Of a stretch of DNA of 64,000 nt, positions 15,952 through 25,200 are shown piece by piece. A model generated the notes under the pieces. It did not search any database, was not told the DNA's origin, and saw nothing but the letters and a program-made list of their open reading frames with translations. The stretch is from an uncultured Aquimarina sp. (GTDB taxonomy: Bacteria; Bacteroidota; Bacteroidia; Flavobacteriales; Flavobacteriaceae), in the NCBI GenBank assembly GCA_947495425.1, contig CANLYR010000002.1:124001-188000 (forward strand). Reading direction: 5' to 3'. Made by a program: the position numbers and the translations under genes. Position 1 is the stretch's first letter. Each line of letters begins with the position of its first letter.

Positions 15952-18900
15952 CAATTTTCTTTTAAGCTTAATTTTATTACTTTGATAATTGGATCACTTT
16001 CTGTGAGCCTTGGCAAATATGATAGGTCTATGACCTCAAACTTTGATCCTGCTTTGAATATTATTTCTACTTCTCCTCTTAAACATGATATATTACAAAT
16101 ATTATATCCTTTTGGGTTTGAAATTTCGTACAATACATCGCCTGAAAATTGCTGAGCAATATTTTCATTTATACTCGAGGATTTATAATCTTTAAATATG
16201 ATTTCATCGCCTTTCTTCCAAGACTTTGCTATTCTTGCCTCCTCTCCATAAACTCCACGAAAAACTAATTTTCCATCAAATTTATTTAATTTAGATAATG
16301 CGCTACTCAACAATTCATTCAACCCTTTACTAAAATCATCTAGATTGTTTGACCGTAATTGTTCATTTAAGGTCAAATAAATTTCTTTTCCATTCCTGCT
16401 TACATCACTGGTATAAGTTTTTATAGCGGTAAGTTCATCAATAGACAACATAGGAAATTCATTTAACAAGTCTTCATCTATGACTTGTTGTCTAAAGTCC
16501 TTTACGATATCGTCATTCAAGAATTTTTTAACATATGATGGAATATTGTCTAATTTCCCAACCGCAGCCTTATACTTCCCACCGGTATCTTTAACGATGC
16601 TTAAGATACGATCAGAGATACTCCGCCCATCATCAAGTTGCAAAACCATTCCATCTGGGGTAACTAATTGCCCTACCGGTTGCAGGTTCTCGTCTAAACT
16701 CTCAAGGAATGCTTTCTCTAAGATAATTAATTTATCCTTGGTCATCCGAGCAATCTGTTGACCTTCTACTATGATAGCTGAGGCGGTATCATCAATACGC
16801 TTGATCACCACCTTGACCGAACTCTGTAGCCCTCTTACCAGTTTGGCATACGATTTTGGAAGGTTTTTGAGCGCCGTTAATGTTTTAGAGGTTAGTTTGC
16901 CTGTCTTTAAAAATGCCTTTGCTTCTCCCACACCAAAGAAAAAGGAGACCACCTCAAAGATCAGTTTGCCCTGGTTGTATCTTGCTTGTGGGGTAAGAGC
17001 CACGGTCTCATCAACATACTCCCCAAAGGATTTCGACACTTCATCCCAGACCGTGCTCATCAATATATCCTGATCATCCAGCTTTTTGATCATTAGGACG
17101 ATATCGATGGTCTGCTGGCGTATCTTTTCAGCGTTGCTACTATAGAAAAACGGATTAGTCGGTGTCCAGGCACTAAAGAACTCGCTGGCCTGCCAAACTA
17201 CTTCAGCAATCTCAAAAGCTCCATCTATAAAGCCCGCTTGATAGGCAACCGTTGGATTGATGTTCTGATCCCATAGACAACGGGGTACAAGACCACTATT
17301 TTGAGTTGCGTACCCTTTACCACAGTTTTTGACAAACTCTACTACCATCTGCAACAGCTCATAGGTGGTATACCCGGAACTTAAAAACTCCTCGTTCATA
17401 AACGGGGCATAGTCCTTGAATTCCAAAAGTAACGTATCAAAATACTCCGCCGTGGCTACAATAGCCGTCCCTATACTCCCTCGTATATCAAAATTAAGGA
17501 CTGAATTGTAGAGTTGTACCAGTTCGTTCTGGGCAATCTGATCGTAATAATACAACCCTTCAAAAGCTACTTTGTACTTGGCTTTGTTCTCTTTAAAGTC
17601 ATAATGGATCCAAAGCAAGAACTGGTCATCGCCCAAATTGGACATCTGGTTCTTTATGCTTTGGTACTCTTCATTATTCTCAAGCTCATCGCCTATATTG
17701 GAGCGGGTGATGATATAACGTTTCGAGCTACCAGTAGCCTTTAAGGTCTCTGAAGTGAAAAACGTACCATCCGGATTCTTATCTTCCGGTTCTTCGTCCA
17801 AATTTGTAAATAAAGTGGCACCATCAGTCTGAGGGTTGCTGATGTTTTTATCCGGAGTAGAAAAAGGGATGACTCCATCAAAATAAGCATCGGATACAAC
17901 ACTACCATTTTGGGTCACATCATTCGCATTCTCAATACTGTTCAGACGATCCGCTAGATCGCTTAAGTCTTGCCGTTCCTCTTTGGCTGTCTCTTCACTA
18001 TCCGATAAGTTCTCTTGTGCTTCGGCGATTGCCGCTTCATCCTCTGTGGCTTCAGTTTCCTCCAACTCCTCTTTGGCTTCCTCCAAAGCCGTTTGTGCAA
18101 CTGTCGCTTGTTCAACTTGTTCTTTGTATGCTTCCGCTTCTTCTTCGGTAATTTCCCCTTTTTCTAAAAGACGATCAATCGTTTGAGCAACACTACTGAT
18201 CAAATCTTCTAAACTTTGCAACTCATCACTAACATCATCCACACCACCCCAATTCTCATCATAATCGGTATACACAATCCCAGAGATTAATTGGTAATCA
18301 GTATTTATGCCTATACCATTAAAACTTACTTTAAGTTTAGTATCCTCAAGATATGGCACTACAATATATCCCCAACCAGAATAGCCCCCTCCGCCTGCGG
18401 CACCTCCCCCGTTAGGGGAGGAAGCATCTACATTTCCTGAAGTGACGGATTTAACCGTTACCGGAAAATCTCCTGCGGTAAACACATCATTGATGACCAA
18501 GGTTTCTATAGGATCTTGGTTAGTAATCACAATCTCTGGGGTAATGCCGCAATTATACGTTGATGTTTCATCACCGGGAATAATCGTCGTAAATTCATAA
18601 ATCTGTGAGTACGTATATCCACCATTCTCAAGACATTCTCCTCCCACCCTAAACTCATAGGTTGTACCCGGCTCTAGATTATAGATGGTGGTATACTCAT
18701 TTACGGTACTCGACTCAAACCAAGCTGCATTTTCTGCATCTTTTTTACGGTACTGTATTTTAAAACGTTCATGATCAACACCTTGCCACAATATTTTCTC
18801 ACTAGTCGGCCCTTTGGCTTCAGACAAAACAAATTCAGGCTCTTTGCAGGCATCGGTATAAGTAAAATGAAAAATCTCGCTATACCCATCATTTTTGAAT

Positions 18901-19700
18901 ACTGAAGTTTCGCTAATACCATTTGTTGCTATTGCTTTGATACGCCACCCATACATCTTGTCTGGAAGTAATTGTGGTGCTGCAGGACCATATAATAATG
19001 AATTATTAGGTGTCGTCGTTTGGTATAAGGGCCTGCTTGCCAGAAAGGCAGCTTGCGGATCCATTTGTACATCCCATAGCTCGGTTAATGTAAATTCATA
19101 TTCTATTCGGGATCCGCCCGGAGTACCAGGGGACCAGGTGAAAAAAATATTTTGAGGATTTTTTATGGGTACCATCTCGTTGCGCTCTGGCGCTACCAAA
19201 AATGGAGGATTTGCTAATGCCAAATATACGCGCGCGCAACTTTTTCTAGATATTTGTCTGCCAGATAAGGCATCATACACCTCAAAGCAAAACCCATAAA
19301 ACCCCTCGGGTAGAGGTCTACTGTACTGCAATGGATTAATACCAACCAAATTTTGTAATAGAAAATAAGGCTGCAAATCTATATTACTTAATCGTAGTGG
19401 CACTCCCCCATCTACAAATATTGGAGCGGCGCCAATCACCACATCATTACTTTGCACTGATAACCCTGCGTTGTTTTCTACATAGAGTTTTAACCGCACT
19501 TGTCGATTAGACTCAGTAATATCGGTAAGCAGCAAATTAAGGAATATCTTATCTGTGTTTGCTGTACTGTACTCTGATAATTTTAAACTGTATGGCGGTA
19601 CAACCTGTGGTGTAGCATTTACAGGAAAAACCTGAGCCTTGACCAGAGGTGAAAACAATAGTGCCAGAATTATAATATAATATGTGATGTATTTTTTCAT
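15951..19700 (-). CDS. TANFOR-like polymorphic toxin with C-terminal ADP-ribosyltransferase domain
   Basis: A 1249-residue exported protein. A signal peptide (MKKYITYYIIILALLFSPLV, then KAQ) precedes a domain of about 260 residues that opens FPVNATPQVVPPYSLKLSEY and has LPEGFYGFCFEVYD and NPQNIFFTWSPGTPGG, which I match from memory to TANFOR-domain proteins of Bacteroidota. An FN3-like domain follows (about 283-370), then a Gly-rich linker, a Glu-rich coiled coil (about 494-590) and a pre-toxin region including YNQGKLIFEVVSFFFGVGEA. The tip (about 1047-1249) has R1148 in LVFRGV, S1174-S1176 in KSSSINENIAQQF, and E1210-V-E1212 in RGEVEIIF, the R-S-E signature of ADP-ribosyltransferase toxins. 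There is no T9SS sorting domain at its end. G+C drops near 16555, where the tip begins. Confidence 0.8.
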   Translation of the reverse strand: MKKYITYYIIILALLFSPLVKAQVFPVNATPQVVPPYSLKLSEYSTANTDKIFLNLLLTDITESNRQVRLKLYVENNAGLSVQSNDVVIGAAPIFVDGGVPLRLSNIDLQPYFLLQNLVGINPLQYSRPLPEGFYGFCFEVYDALSGRQISRKSCARVYLALANPPFLVAPERNEMVPIKNPQNIFFTWSPGTPGGSRIEYEFTLTELWDVQMDPQAAFLASRPLYQTTTPNNSLLYGPAAPQLLPDKMYGWRIKAIATNGISETSVFKNDGYSEIFHFTYTDACKEPEFVLSEAKGPTSEKILWQGVDHERFKIQYRKKDAENAAWFESSTVNEYTTIYNLEPGTTYEFRVGGECLENGGYTYSQIYEFTTIIPGDETSTYNCGITPEIVITNQDPIETLVINDVFTAGDFPVTVKSVTSGNVDASSPNGGGAAGGGGYSGWGYIVVPYLEDTKLKVSFNGIGINTDYQLISGIVYTDYDENWGGVDDVSDELQSLEDLISSVAQTIDRLLEKGEITEEEAEAYKEQVEQATVAQTALEEAKEELEETEATEDEAAIAEAQENLSDSEETAKEERQDLSDLADRLNSIENANDVTQNGSVVSDAYFDGVIPFSTPDKNISNPQTDGATLFTNLDEEPEDKNPDGTFFTSETLKATGSSKRYIITRSNIGDELENNEEYQSIKNQMSNLGDDQFLLWIHYDFKENKAKYKVAFEGLYYYDQIAQNELVQLYNSVLNFDIRGSIGTAIVATAEYFDTLLLEFKDYAPFMNEEFLSSGYTTYELLQMVVEFVKNCGKGYATQNSGLVPRCLWDQNINPTVAYQAGFIDGAFEIAEVVWQASEFFSAWTPTNPFFYSSNAEKIRQQTIDIVLMIKKLDDQDILMSTVWDEVSKSFGEYVDETVALTPQARYNQGKLIFEVVSFFFGVGEAKAFLKTGKLTSKTLTALKNLPKSYAKLVRGLQSSVKVVIKRIDDTASAIIVEGQQIARMTKDKLIILEKAFLESLDENLQPVGQLVTPDGMVLQLDDGRSISDRILSIVKDTGGKYKAAVGKLDNIPSYVKKFLNDDIVKDFRQQVIDEDLLNEFPMLSIDELTAIKTYTSDVSRNGKEIYLTLNEQLRSNNLDDFSKGLNELLSSALSKLNKFDGKLVFRGVYGEEARIAKSWKKGDEIIFKDYKSSSINENIAQQFSGDVLYEISNPKGYNICNISCLRGEVEIIFKAGSKFEVIDLSYLPRLTESDPIIKVIKLSLKEN
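18385..18421. repeat. GC-rich double palindrome inside the toxin coding sequence
   Basis: CCGC-ct-GCGG (18391-18400), then CA, then CCTCCCC-cgtta-GGGGAGG (18403-18421). It is in frame and encodes the Gly-rich linker SSPNGGGAAGGGGYSG. The GC-rich twin-hairpin form resembles dispersed palindromic repeats of Bacteroidota intergenic regions. Confidence 0.6.
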
Positions 19701-19711
19701 ATATCCTATTG

Positions 19712-20830
19712 TTAAGGCAGAGTAAAAGAAAAATCGTTAGTTTCAAAAAAATCGTCAACGTCTTTGCTAAATGTGATTTTAATCTTATAGTCTCCGCTAT
19801 CAAATACAGCTCCCGGTGTTGTACCTCTTGGGTGCCCTATTCTAATTAATTTATCCGTATGCTTTTTTACCATTCCTGATGGCATTTCTATTAGATCTTT
19901 AAGCCATAGACGATCATAAGATAAACAGTCAAAAGATTCTTCTTGGATAATGAATTCTGATCCATCATCGATTCTTGTAATGATTGCAGTACTTTTTTCA
20001 TAATATGTATCAACGGAGTCAAAAGAACTAAAAAAGTGACCTCTAAAATTTAATTCGTACCCACCATTACTACCACATCCAGAAAGTGACTCTATAGATC
20101 GTAATTCTGTAATTTGAGGGTTAGGATTAAAAACTGTGTACACCAATTTTAAATCTTCGCTATTAGAAGTTGTTGTTATAAATTCTAAATCGCCATTACC
20201 TACTTGATACCCTAAGTTATAATTATGAAACTCCTCATATGGTGTATCAGAAACACTATTCTCTGGTACTGTAAATGTTATTTTATTATCTATAAATTGA
20301 TGCTTCAATTCTTTTTTTACTGTTGGATCTGCTTCATCGACAAAATAAAATTTTAAATCTGCTTTATCATTAAATGTATCGGGAGTAAATTCATGTACAA
20401 ATCCTTTTTCTGAAAAAATATTATATGTTCTGATTTCAGAATTATTAGAATTTATAACATTAAATGGAAGTGTCGTAAATTTTAAGATTTCAAAAGGAAA
20501 TTTATCCAAACCTTTAATTAATAATGTCATCTCATAATTTTGAGCAGGTTCAAGTGCATCAAATGCACCTGTATCTCCAAATGCGCCATACTCTGAAACC
20601 AATTGAAATGAAGTTTCGCCTTGTTTACGAATACCGATCCCCATATTAGCGATAGAACTTCTATCTAAATTAACCTCAACACTTGTAGCATTTACTTCTA
20701 CTAATGAAAGTTGAGCGTTAGTGTCAAAATCACTATTTACACCATCATTACCGTCATCACTAGAACATGCATAAGCCAGACAACATATTTGCAGTAGTAC
20801 TACTATTCTAAACAAGTTTACTTTTTTCAT
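19712..20830 (-). CDS. Lipoprotein of the toxin operon, unknown function
   Basis: A 372-residue lipoprotein. Signal peptide MKKVNLFRIVVLLQICCLAY then ACSSDDGNDG, giving a lipidated Cys and the acidic tract that directs Bacteroidota lipoproteins to the cell surface. The mature part begins with an FN3-like strand pattern (LSLVEVNATSVEVNL, then LEPAQNYEMTLLI, residues about 42-118) and continues as an all-beta protein with several Cys (SLSGCGSNGGYELNFRGHFF and ESFDCLSYDRL) which could form disulfides. The segment ITELRSIESLSGCG followed by GYELNFRGHFF recalls an IPT/TIG domain. It starts 9 bases after the PKD lipoprotein and ends 11 bases before the toxin gene, so it is a direct candidate for toxin anchoring or partner binding. 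That role is inferred. Confidence 0.75.
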   Translation of the reverse strand: MKKVNLFRIVVLLQICCLAYACSSDDGNDGVNSDFDTNAQLSLVEVNATSVEVNLDRSSIANMGIGIRKQGETSFQLVSEYGAFGDTGAFDALEPAQNYEMTLLIKGLDKFPFEILKFTTLPFNVINSNNSEIRTYNIFSEKGFVHEFTPDTFNDKADLKFYFVDEADPTVKKELKHQFIDNKITFTVPENSVSDTPYEEFHNYNLGYQVGNGDLEFITTTSNSEDLKLVYTVFNPNPQITELRSIESLSGCGSNGGYELNFRGHFFSSFDSVDTYYEKSTAIITRIDDGSEFIIQEESFDCLSYDRLWLKDLIEMPSGMVKKHTDKLIRIGHPRGTTPGAVFDSGDYKIKITFSKDVDDFFETNDFSFTLP

Positions 20831-20839
20831 GATTATATA

Positions 20840-22198
20840 TTAAATTGGTTTTTTCTGTACTTTAATATCGATTGTTATATATGAATTTTGTCCGTTTTCG
20901 ACATATTCTTTAATTTTTATGGCTCCTTTTGTTCCTTCTTGCGTTTGAAATAATACAATTCTAGGTACTATATCGCTATCAAAGGCTTGCAAGCCTGGAT
21001 TTGTTTCTTCTATATTTATAGGTCGTAGTGCCGCATCATTTTGCATACCATCAAATTGAGTCACAGTAAGAGGCGTAAAACCGGGTCTGTTATCTAATTC
21101 TTGCGAATTAATAAAGATTGTTTTTTTGGCATTTTGTAATGCAAGAAAATTAGTTTCAGAAAGATCATCTGGACTTACAAAGAAATTCTCTACAAAATTT
21201 TGATTCAACCCAAAAAACACTAAATCTATAAATTCTTGATTATCAGAATTAACTTCTTCGGCGGCATATACTTTTCGGTTGGTTATATCATAGAAACTAC
21301 CTATCATATTTGTATTATGAGCTGTATTTATTCCTAACTGTATGTTTTCTAACACTCTTATGTTTGTATCCGGGAATACTTCAATTGTTTGCTTTATAGT
21401 TTTAGTTTCTTTACCATTGGTGGCTATTAATGTTATGGCATGAATTCCTGCCGTTGTAAACGTCACTTCTGGGTCTTTTTCTGATGAAGTTGCAGGCGTT
21501 GCACCTTCAAAACTCCATTCGTAAGAAGTGGCACTAACAGATGTATTTGTAAACTGTGTTTTAACTGGAATTTGAAAATCATCATCTTCAAAAGCTACGG
21601 TAAAATCGAAATCTGGTATCAAAAAAGGTGCTACAGTAATTATTTTTTCAAGATCATAGGTTTCACGACCATTACTTATTTCAAGACGAATCGTATGTTC
21701 TCCTGGTTCGGCAAAGCTTACTTCTCCGGGGTTGTCTTGAGAAGAACTTTCGGGTATGCCGCCTTCAAAAGTCCAATTAAAGGAATCCGCTCCTGTTGAG
21801 TTGTTTGTCATCAGAAATGTTGCAGGCGAGAAAGCATCAACGAGATTTGTGACTTCAAAATCAATTATTACCGGAGCATCGATTTGTATTTCTATGGTTT
21901 TAGTATCACTTTCTCCATCTTGGTTTGTTGAAAAAAGTTCGATCGTATAGATTCCTTTTTCATCATATTGTACTATACCAGGACTACGAGTCACGGATCG
22001 CGAGGGCACTCCGCCTTCAAATTTCCATTCAAATTCTTCACCACCTACGGTTTTATTAAAGAACACCACTTGAACCGGAATCGAAAAATCGTCGTTAAAT
22101 ACTTCAAAATCAAAATCTACGATCACAGGAACAGCCTCTTCTTTGGCACAACCAAGCAAAAGCAGAAATAGTGTTGATATGTATAGTATTTTATTCAT
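20840..22198 (-). CDS. Lipoprotein with three PKD domains
   Basis: A 452-residue lipoprotein. Signal peptide MNKILYISTLFLLLLGCAKE has its lipobox Cys at residue 17. Three PKD-type domains follow in a row, each with a W-x-F-E-G-G/A-x-P core: FEWKFEGGVPSRSVT, FNWTFEGGIPESSSQ and YEWSFEGATPATSSE, each ending with a G-x-H/Y-T/A-I strand. The three begin near residues 28, 108 and 192. The last 170 residues form a separate unknown domain (DTNIRVLENIQLGINTAHNT and onward). PKD domains commonly act as spacers or protein/sugar-binding modules in surface proteins. It is the fourth gene of the toxin operon. Confidence 0.85.
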   Translation of the reverse strand: MNKILYISTLFLLLLGCAKEEAVPVIVDFDFEVFNDDFSIPVQVVFFNKTVGGEEFEWKFEGGVPSRSVTRSPGIVQYDEKGIYTIELFSTNQDGESDTKTIEIQIDAPVIIDFEVTNLVDAFSPATFLMTNNSTGADSFNWTFEGGIPESSSQDNPGEVSFAEPGEHTIRLEISNGRETYDLEKIITVAPFLIPDFDFTVAFEDDDFQIPVKTQFTNTSVSATSYEWSFEGATPATSSEKDPEVTFTTAGIHAITLIATNGKETKTIKQTIEVFPDTNIRVLENIQLGINTAHNTNMIGSFYDITNRKVYAAEEVNSDNQEFIDLVFFGLNQNFVENFFVSPDDLSETNFLALQNAKKTIFINSQELDNRPGFTPLTVTQFDGMQNDAALRPINIEETNPGLQAFDSDIVPRIVLFQTQEGTKGAIKIKEYVENGQNSYITIDIKVQKKPI

Positions 22199-22243
22199 TT
22201 AGGGCTAATCATTTTATATTATATCATCTTAAATTAAAGATCA

Positions 22244-22269
22244 CTTTGGCAAGCTCAGCGTGCCAAAAG
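22244..22269 (-). other. Intra-operon hairpin between the T9SS cargo gene and the PKD lipoprotein gene
   Basis: CTTTGGCA (22244-22251) and TGCCAAAAG (22261-22269) can pair in the 75-base gap, the longest gap in the operon. No T run follows on the minus strand, so this is more likely an mRNA-processing or stability hairpin than a terminator. Confidence 0.45.
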
Positions 22270-22273
22270 ATAT

Positions 22274-25200
22274 TTACTCAAACACTAGTTTTCTTGTTTC
22301 AGATCCGCCTGGGGTTTCTAGAAGCAAAAGATAAATCCCCGATGGCATACTCATTGAAAAATCTATCAAAAAATCTCTATTGTTTTTTGCTGATTTTTCA
22401 TGCACGGTCATTCCAGACATTAAATTGATAATTTTTATGGTAATATTAGCATCATCTGCCAAAGTAATTTTTGTATTAAATGATCCTTTATTAGGATTGG
22501 GATACACAATAAATTCTTCAATAAACTCCCCATCTGTTACAGTAGTAATTAAAGATTCAATTTCGGGTTGTACCAAAATAGTTTTTGTAAACTCTTGAAA
22601 ACAATCTCCTTGATGCGAAGTCAAAAGAACGTCATAGGCACCTTCTTTATCAAACTTCATCACTAGTTTTTCGTTATCTTTTGAAATCACTTCAATTCCT
22701 TCAGGTATTGTCCATTCTACGACCTCTCCTATCGGCTCACTTACATTTACTAAAATAATTTCTTCTTTGGCGTAGGCTTGTGTGGTAATTAAAAAATCTG
22801 CATCTATCGGGGTATCAAATACATTTACATCTATGCTTGCTATTCCTATACAACCCAAACTACTAGTTATTGTGGCAGTATAACGACTAGCTTCAGTAAG
22901 TTCTACTGTAGCATTGGTGCTCGTAAATCCATTATCGCCAGACCATAAGTATGTTGCGCCAGAATCTTCTATAGCAATATCCAAAACAAGTGATTGGTCA
23001 GCACATAATGCTCTTTTTTCGGGTATATCGACAATAATAGGTGCTGGATCTTCTAAAACAAACGATTTAAAAGCTTTACAATCATTGTTATCAATTACTT
23101 CCAATGTATATTCTCCTTTTTTCAAATTATTAATAGTACTTGAGATACTTCCTGTATCCCATCTTAGCTTATATGGGCCTACTCCTCCTTCAACATTAAC
23201 TGTTATTGTACCATCATTTCCTTCAAAACATGTTGGATTTTTTACTATAGTAGCTTCAATTTTTAATCCATTAGGTTGTTCTACTTCTACATCTCCTTTT
23301 ACTACACAACCTTTTTTATCTGTTACAGTAACCCTATAAATACCTGCATATAAATCACTTAATGAGGGTGTAATTGCTCCCCTTGTATTCCATTCGTATT
23401 CATATTCTCCAGATCCTCCTCTGGCTTCTACAGAGACAGTCCCATTATTTCCACTAGTACAAGTAACTGGGGTACTGCTAAATATAAGTTCTAATTTATC
23501 GGGTTGTGGTAAATCTCTAATACTATCTGTGTGTTGTGTCAACCTATATTCTCTCGATCCATCTTTATCTGATCCATCGTTAACAGTATATTCTTCATAA
23601 ATTCCTAATTCAATACCATTTGCATCTTCAATATTAAGTGCATATTTTCCTACGCTTTGAAATACAATAATACTATCATTGATCGGAGTAAAATTTTCTA
23701 AGTTTTGTACTTCTTGCCACACTCCATCTACTTCTTTTTTCCAACGATAGCAATATCCACGCAAAGAGGTTCTACATTCGTCTGTGTCTGCATTAGTACG
23801 GCGATCAAATGCAATTCCTCCGGTAACGGTTGCAATTAGTGCTCCATCTTGAAATTGATCTAGTAGATCACGAGGAAATTCAAAATCTGGTCCTCTACCA
23901 TATTGATTATCCATATTACAGGAAATTTCGTTAAGGATTTCAATTTTGACTTCTAACGGGTCGGGCTCGTTTAGTTCGATTTCACTCTTAGTTTCTGTAC
24001 AGCCTTCTTTATTTGTTGCCGGATTATAATTTTGATCTCTTACTATTATCTTGTATTTTCCTTTCCCAACGCTATGTAATACTACTATAAAGTTATCACC
24101 GTCAACCCTTGTAGAGGTTGTATTGATGATATTGTCATCTTCATCCATCCACTCAAAACTATACGATCCATTCTCAAAAGCTGGATTATCACTATAAGAT
24201 GTTCCTCCTGTTATGGTTGCCTGAATTCTACCATCTTTAAAACCGAATGCTCTTGGATCATTGATTTTAAATATATCAACAGATAGTTCTTTTTCTATAG
24301 GATCAATAGTAGCCTCTCTAATTAAAGGTTCATCCTGTAGTTCTATTTCGTTAGTGATAGGGTTAAGCGTTGGTACTTTTGCAACACAACCATTTCTATC
24401 TTTAATTTTAACCTCATAAGTCGCAGGTTTAAGATTTTTAATTATATGTGTGGTTGACGTGGGTGCAAAAGGTAACCAATCATCTGCTTTTGTTGATCCT
24501 TTTTCTTTATACGTATATTCATAACCGCTATCTGTACCACCAGATGCTTCGAGATGTATTTCTCCATCTTCACCCCCATAACACCAAATATCCACTTTCT
24601 GTGTGATATTAAAAGTGACTAGACTGGGTCTTTCTACAGTAAGTCTTCTGGAGTGATTGGTACCATCGGTATAAAAACCAGGTGCAAATAATATAATTTC
24701 TGACTGAAACCCTTGAGCACTAGGAGGTATGTTTTCTAATAACAAACTATGATTAGCATCGAGATCTGCTCCTACTATATTATTGTACTGAACAAATGTA
24801 TCATAAGTATTACCCTCTGCCTTAGATAAATCTAGTATAGCAATACTTATCTTATCTCTATCCTCAAAAGCTCTACTAAATGTTAATCTTATGCTGGCAT
24901 CTTCTAAATCATAACAACTTACAGCTGTAGGACTTGGCACAACACTTTGTATGTATGGAGCAGTTCTGAGATATTCTAAATCAATTACATTTGATGTACT
25001 TCCTACACTACACCTTGGATTTACTCTAATATTGATCTTCTTACCTAAATCATCGAATGATAAAAACTCTTTCCCTTTGATACGTAATGTTGGTGTGTTA
25101 TTGGTTCTTCTCCCATTTGTAAATTCATTAAAAGGTTGAAAATCATTTGCTCCTGTACCATCAGACTGCGTCACAGAATATTCCCAATTATAATAAGATG

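Noticed and set aside
19226..19240. Alternating CG run (ACGCGCGCGC) as Z-DNA or a regulatory site
   Set aside because: It lies inside coding sequence of the toxin gene (Cys-Ala-Arg-Val codons) and is explained by codon use.
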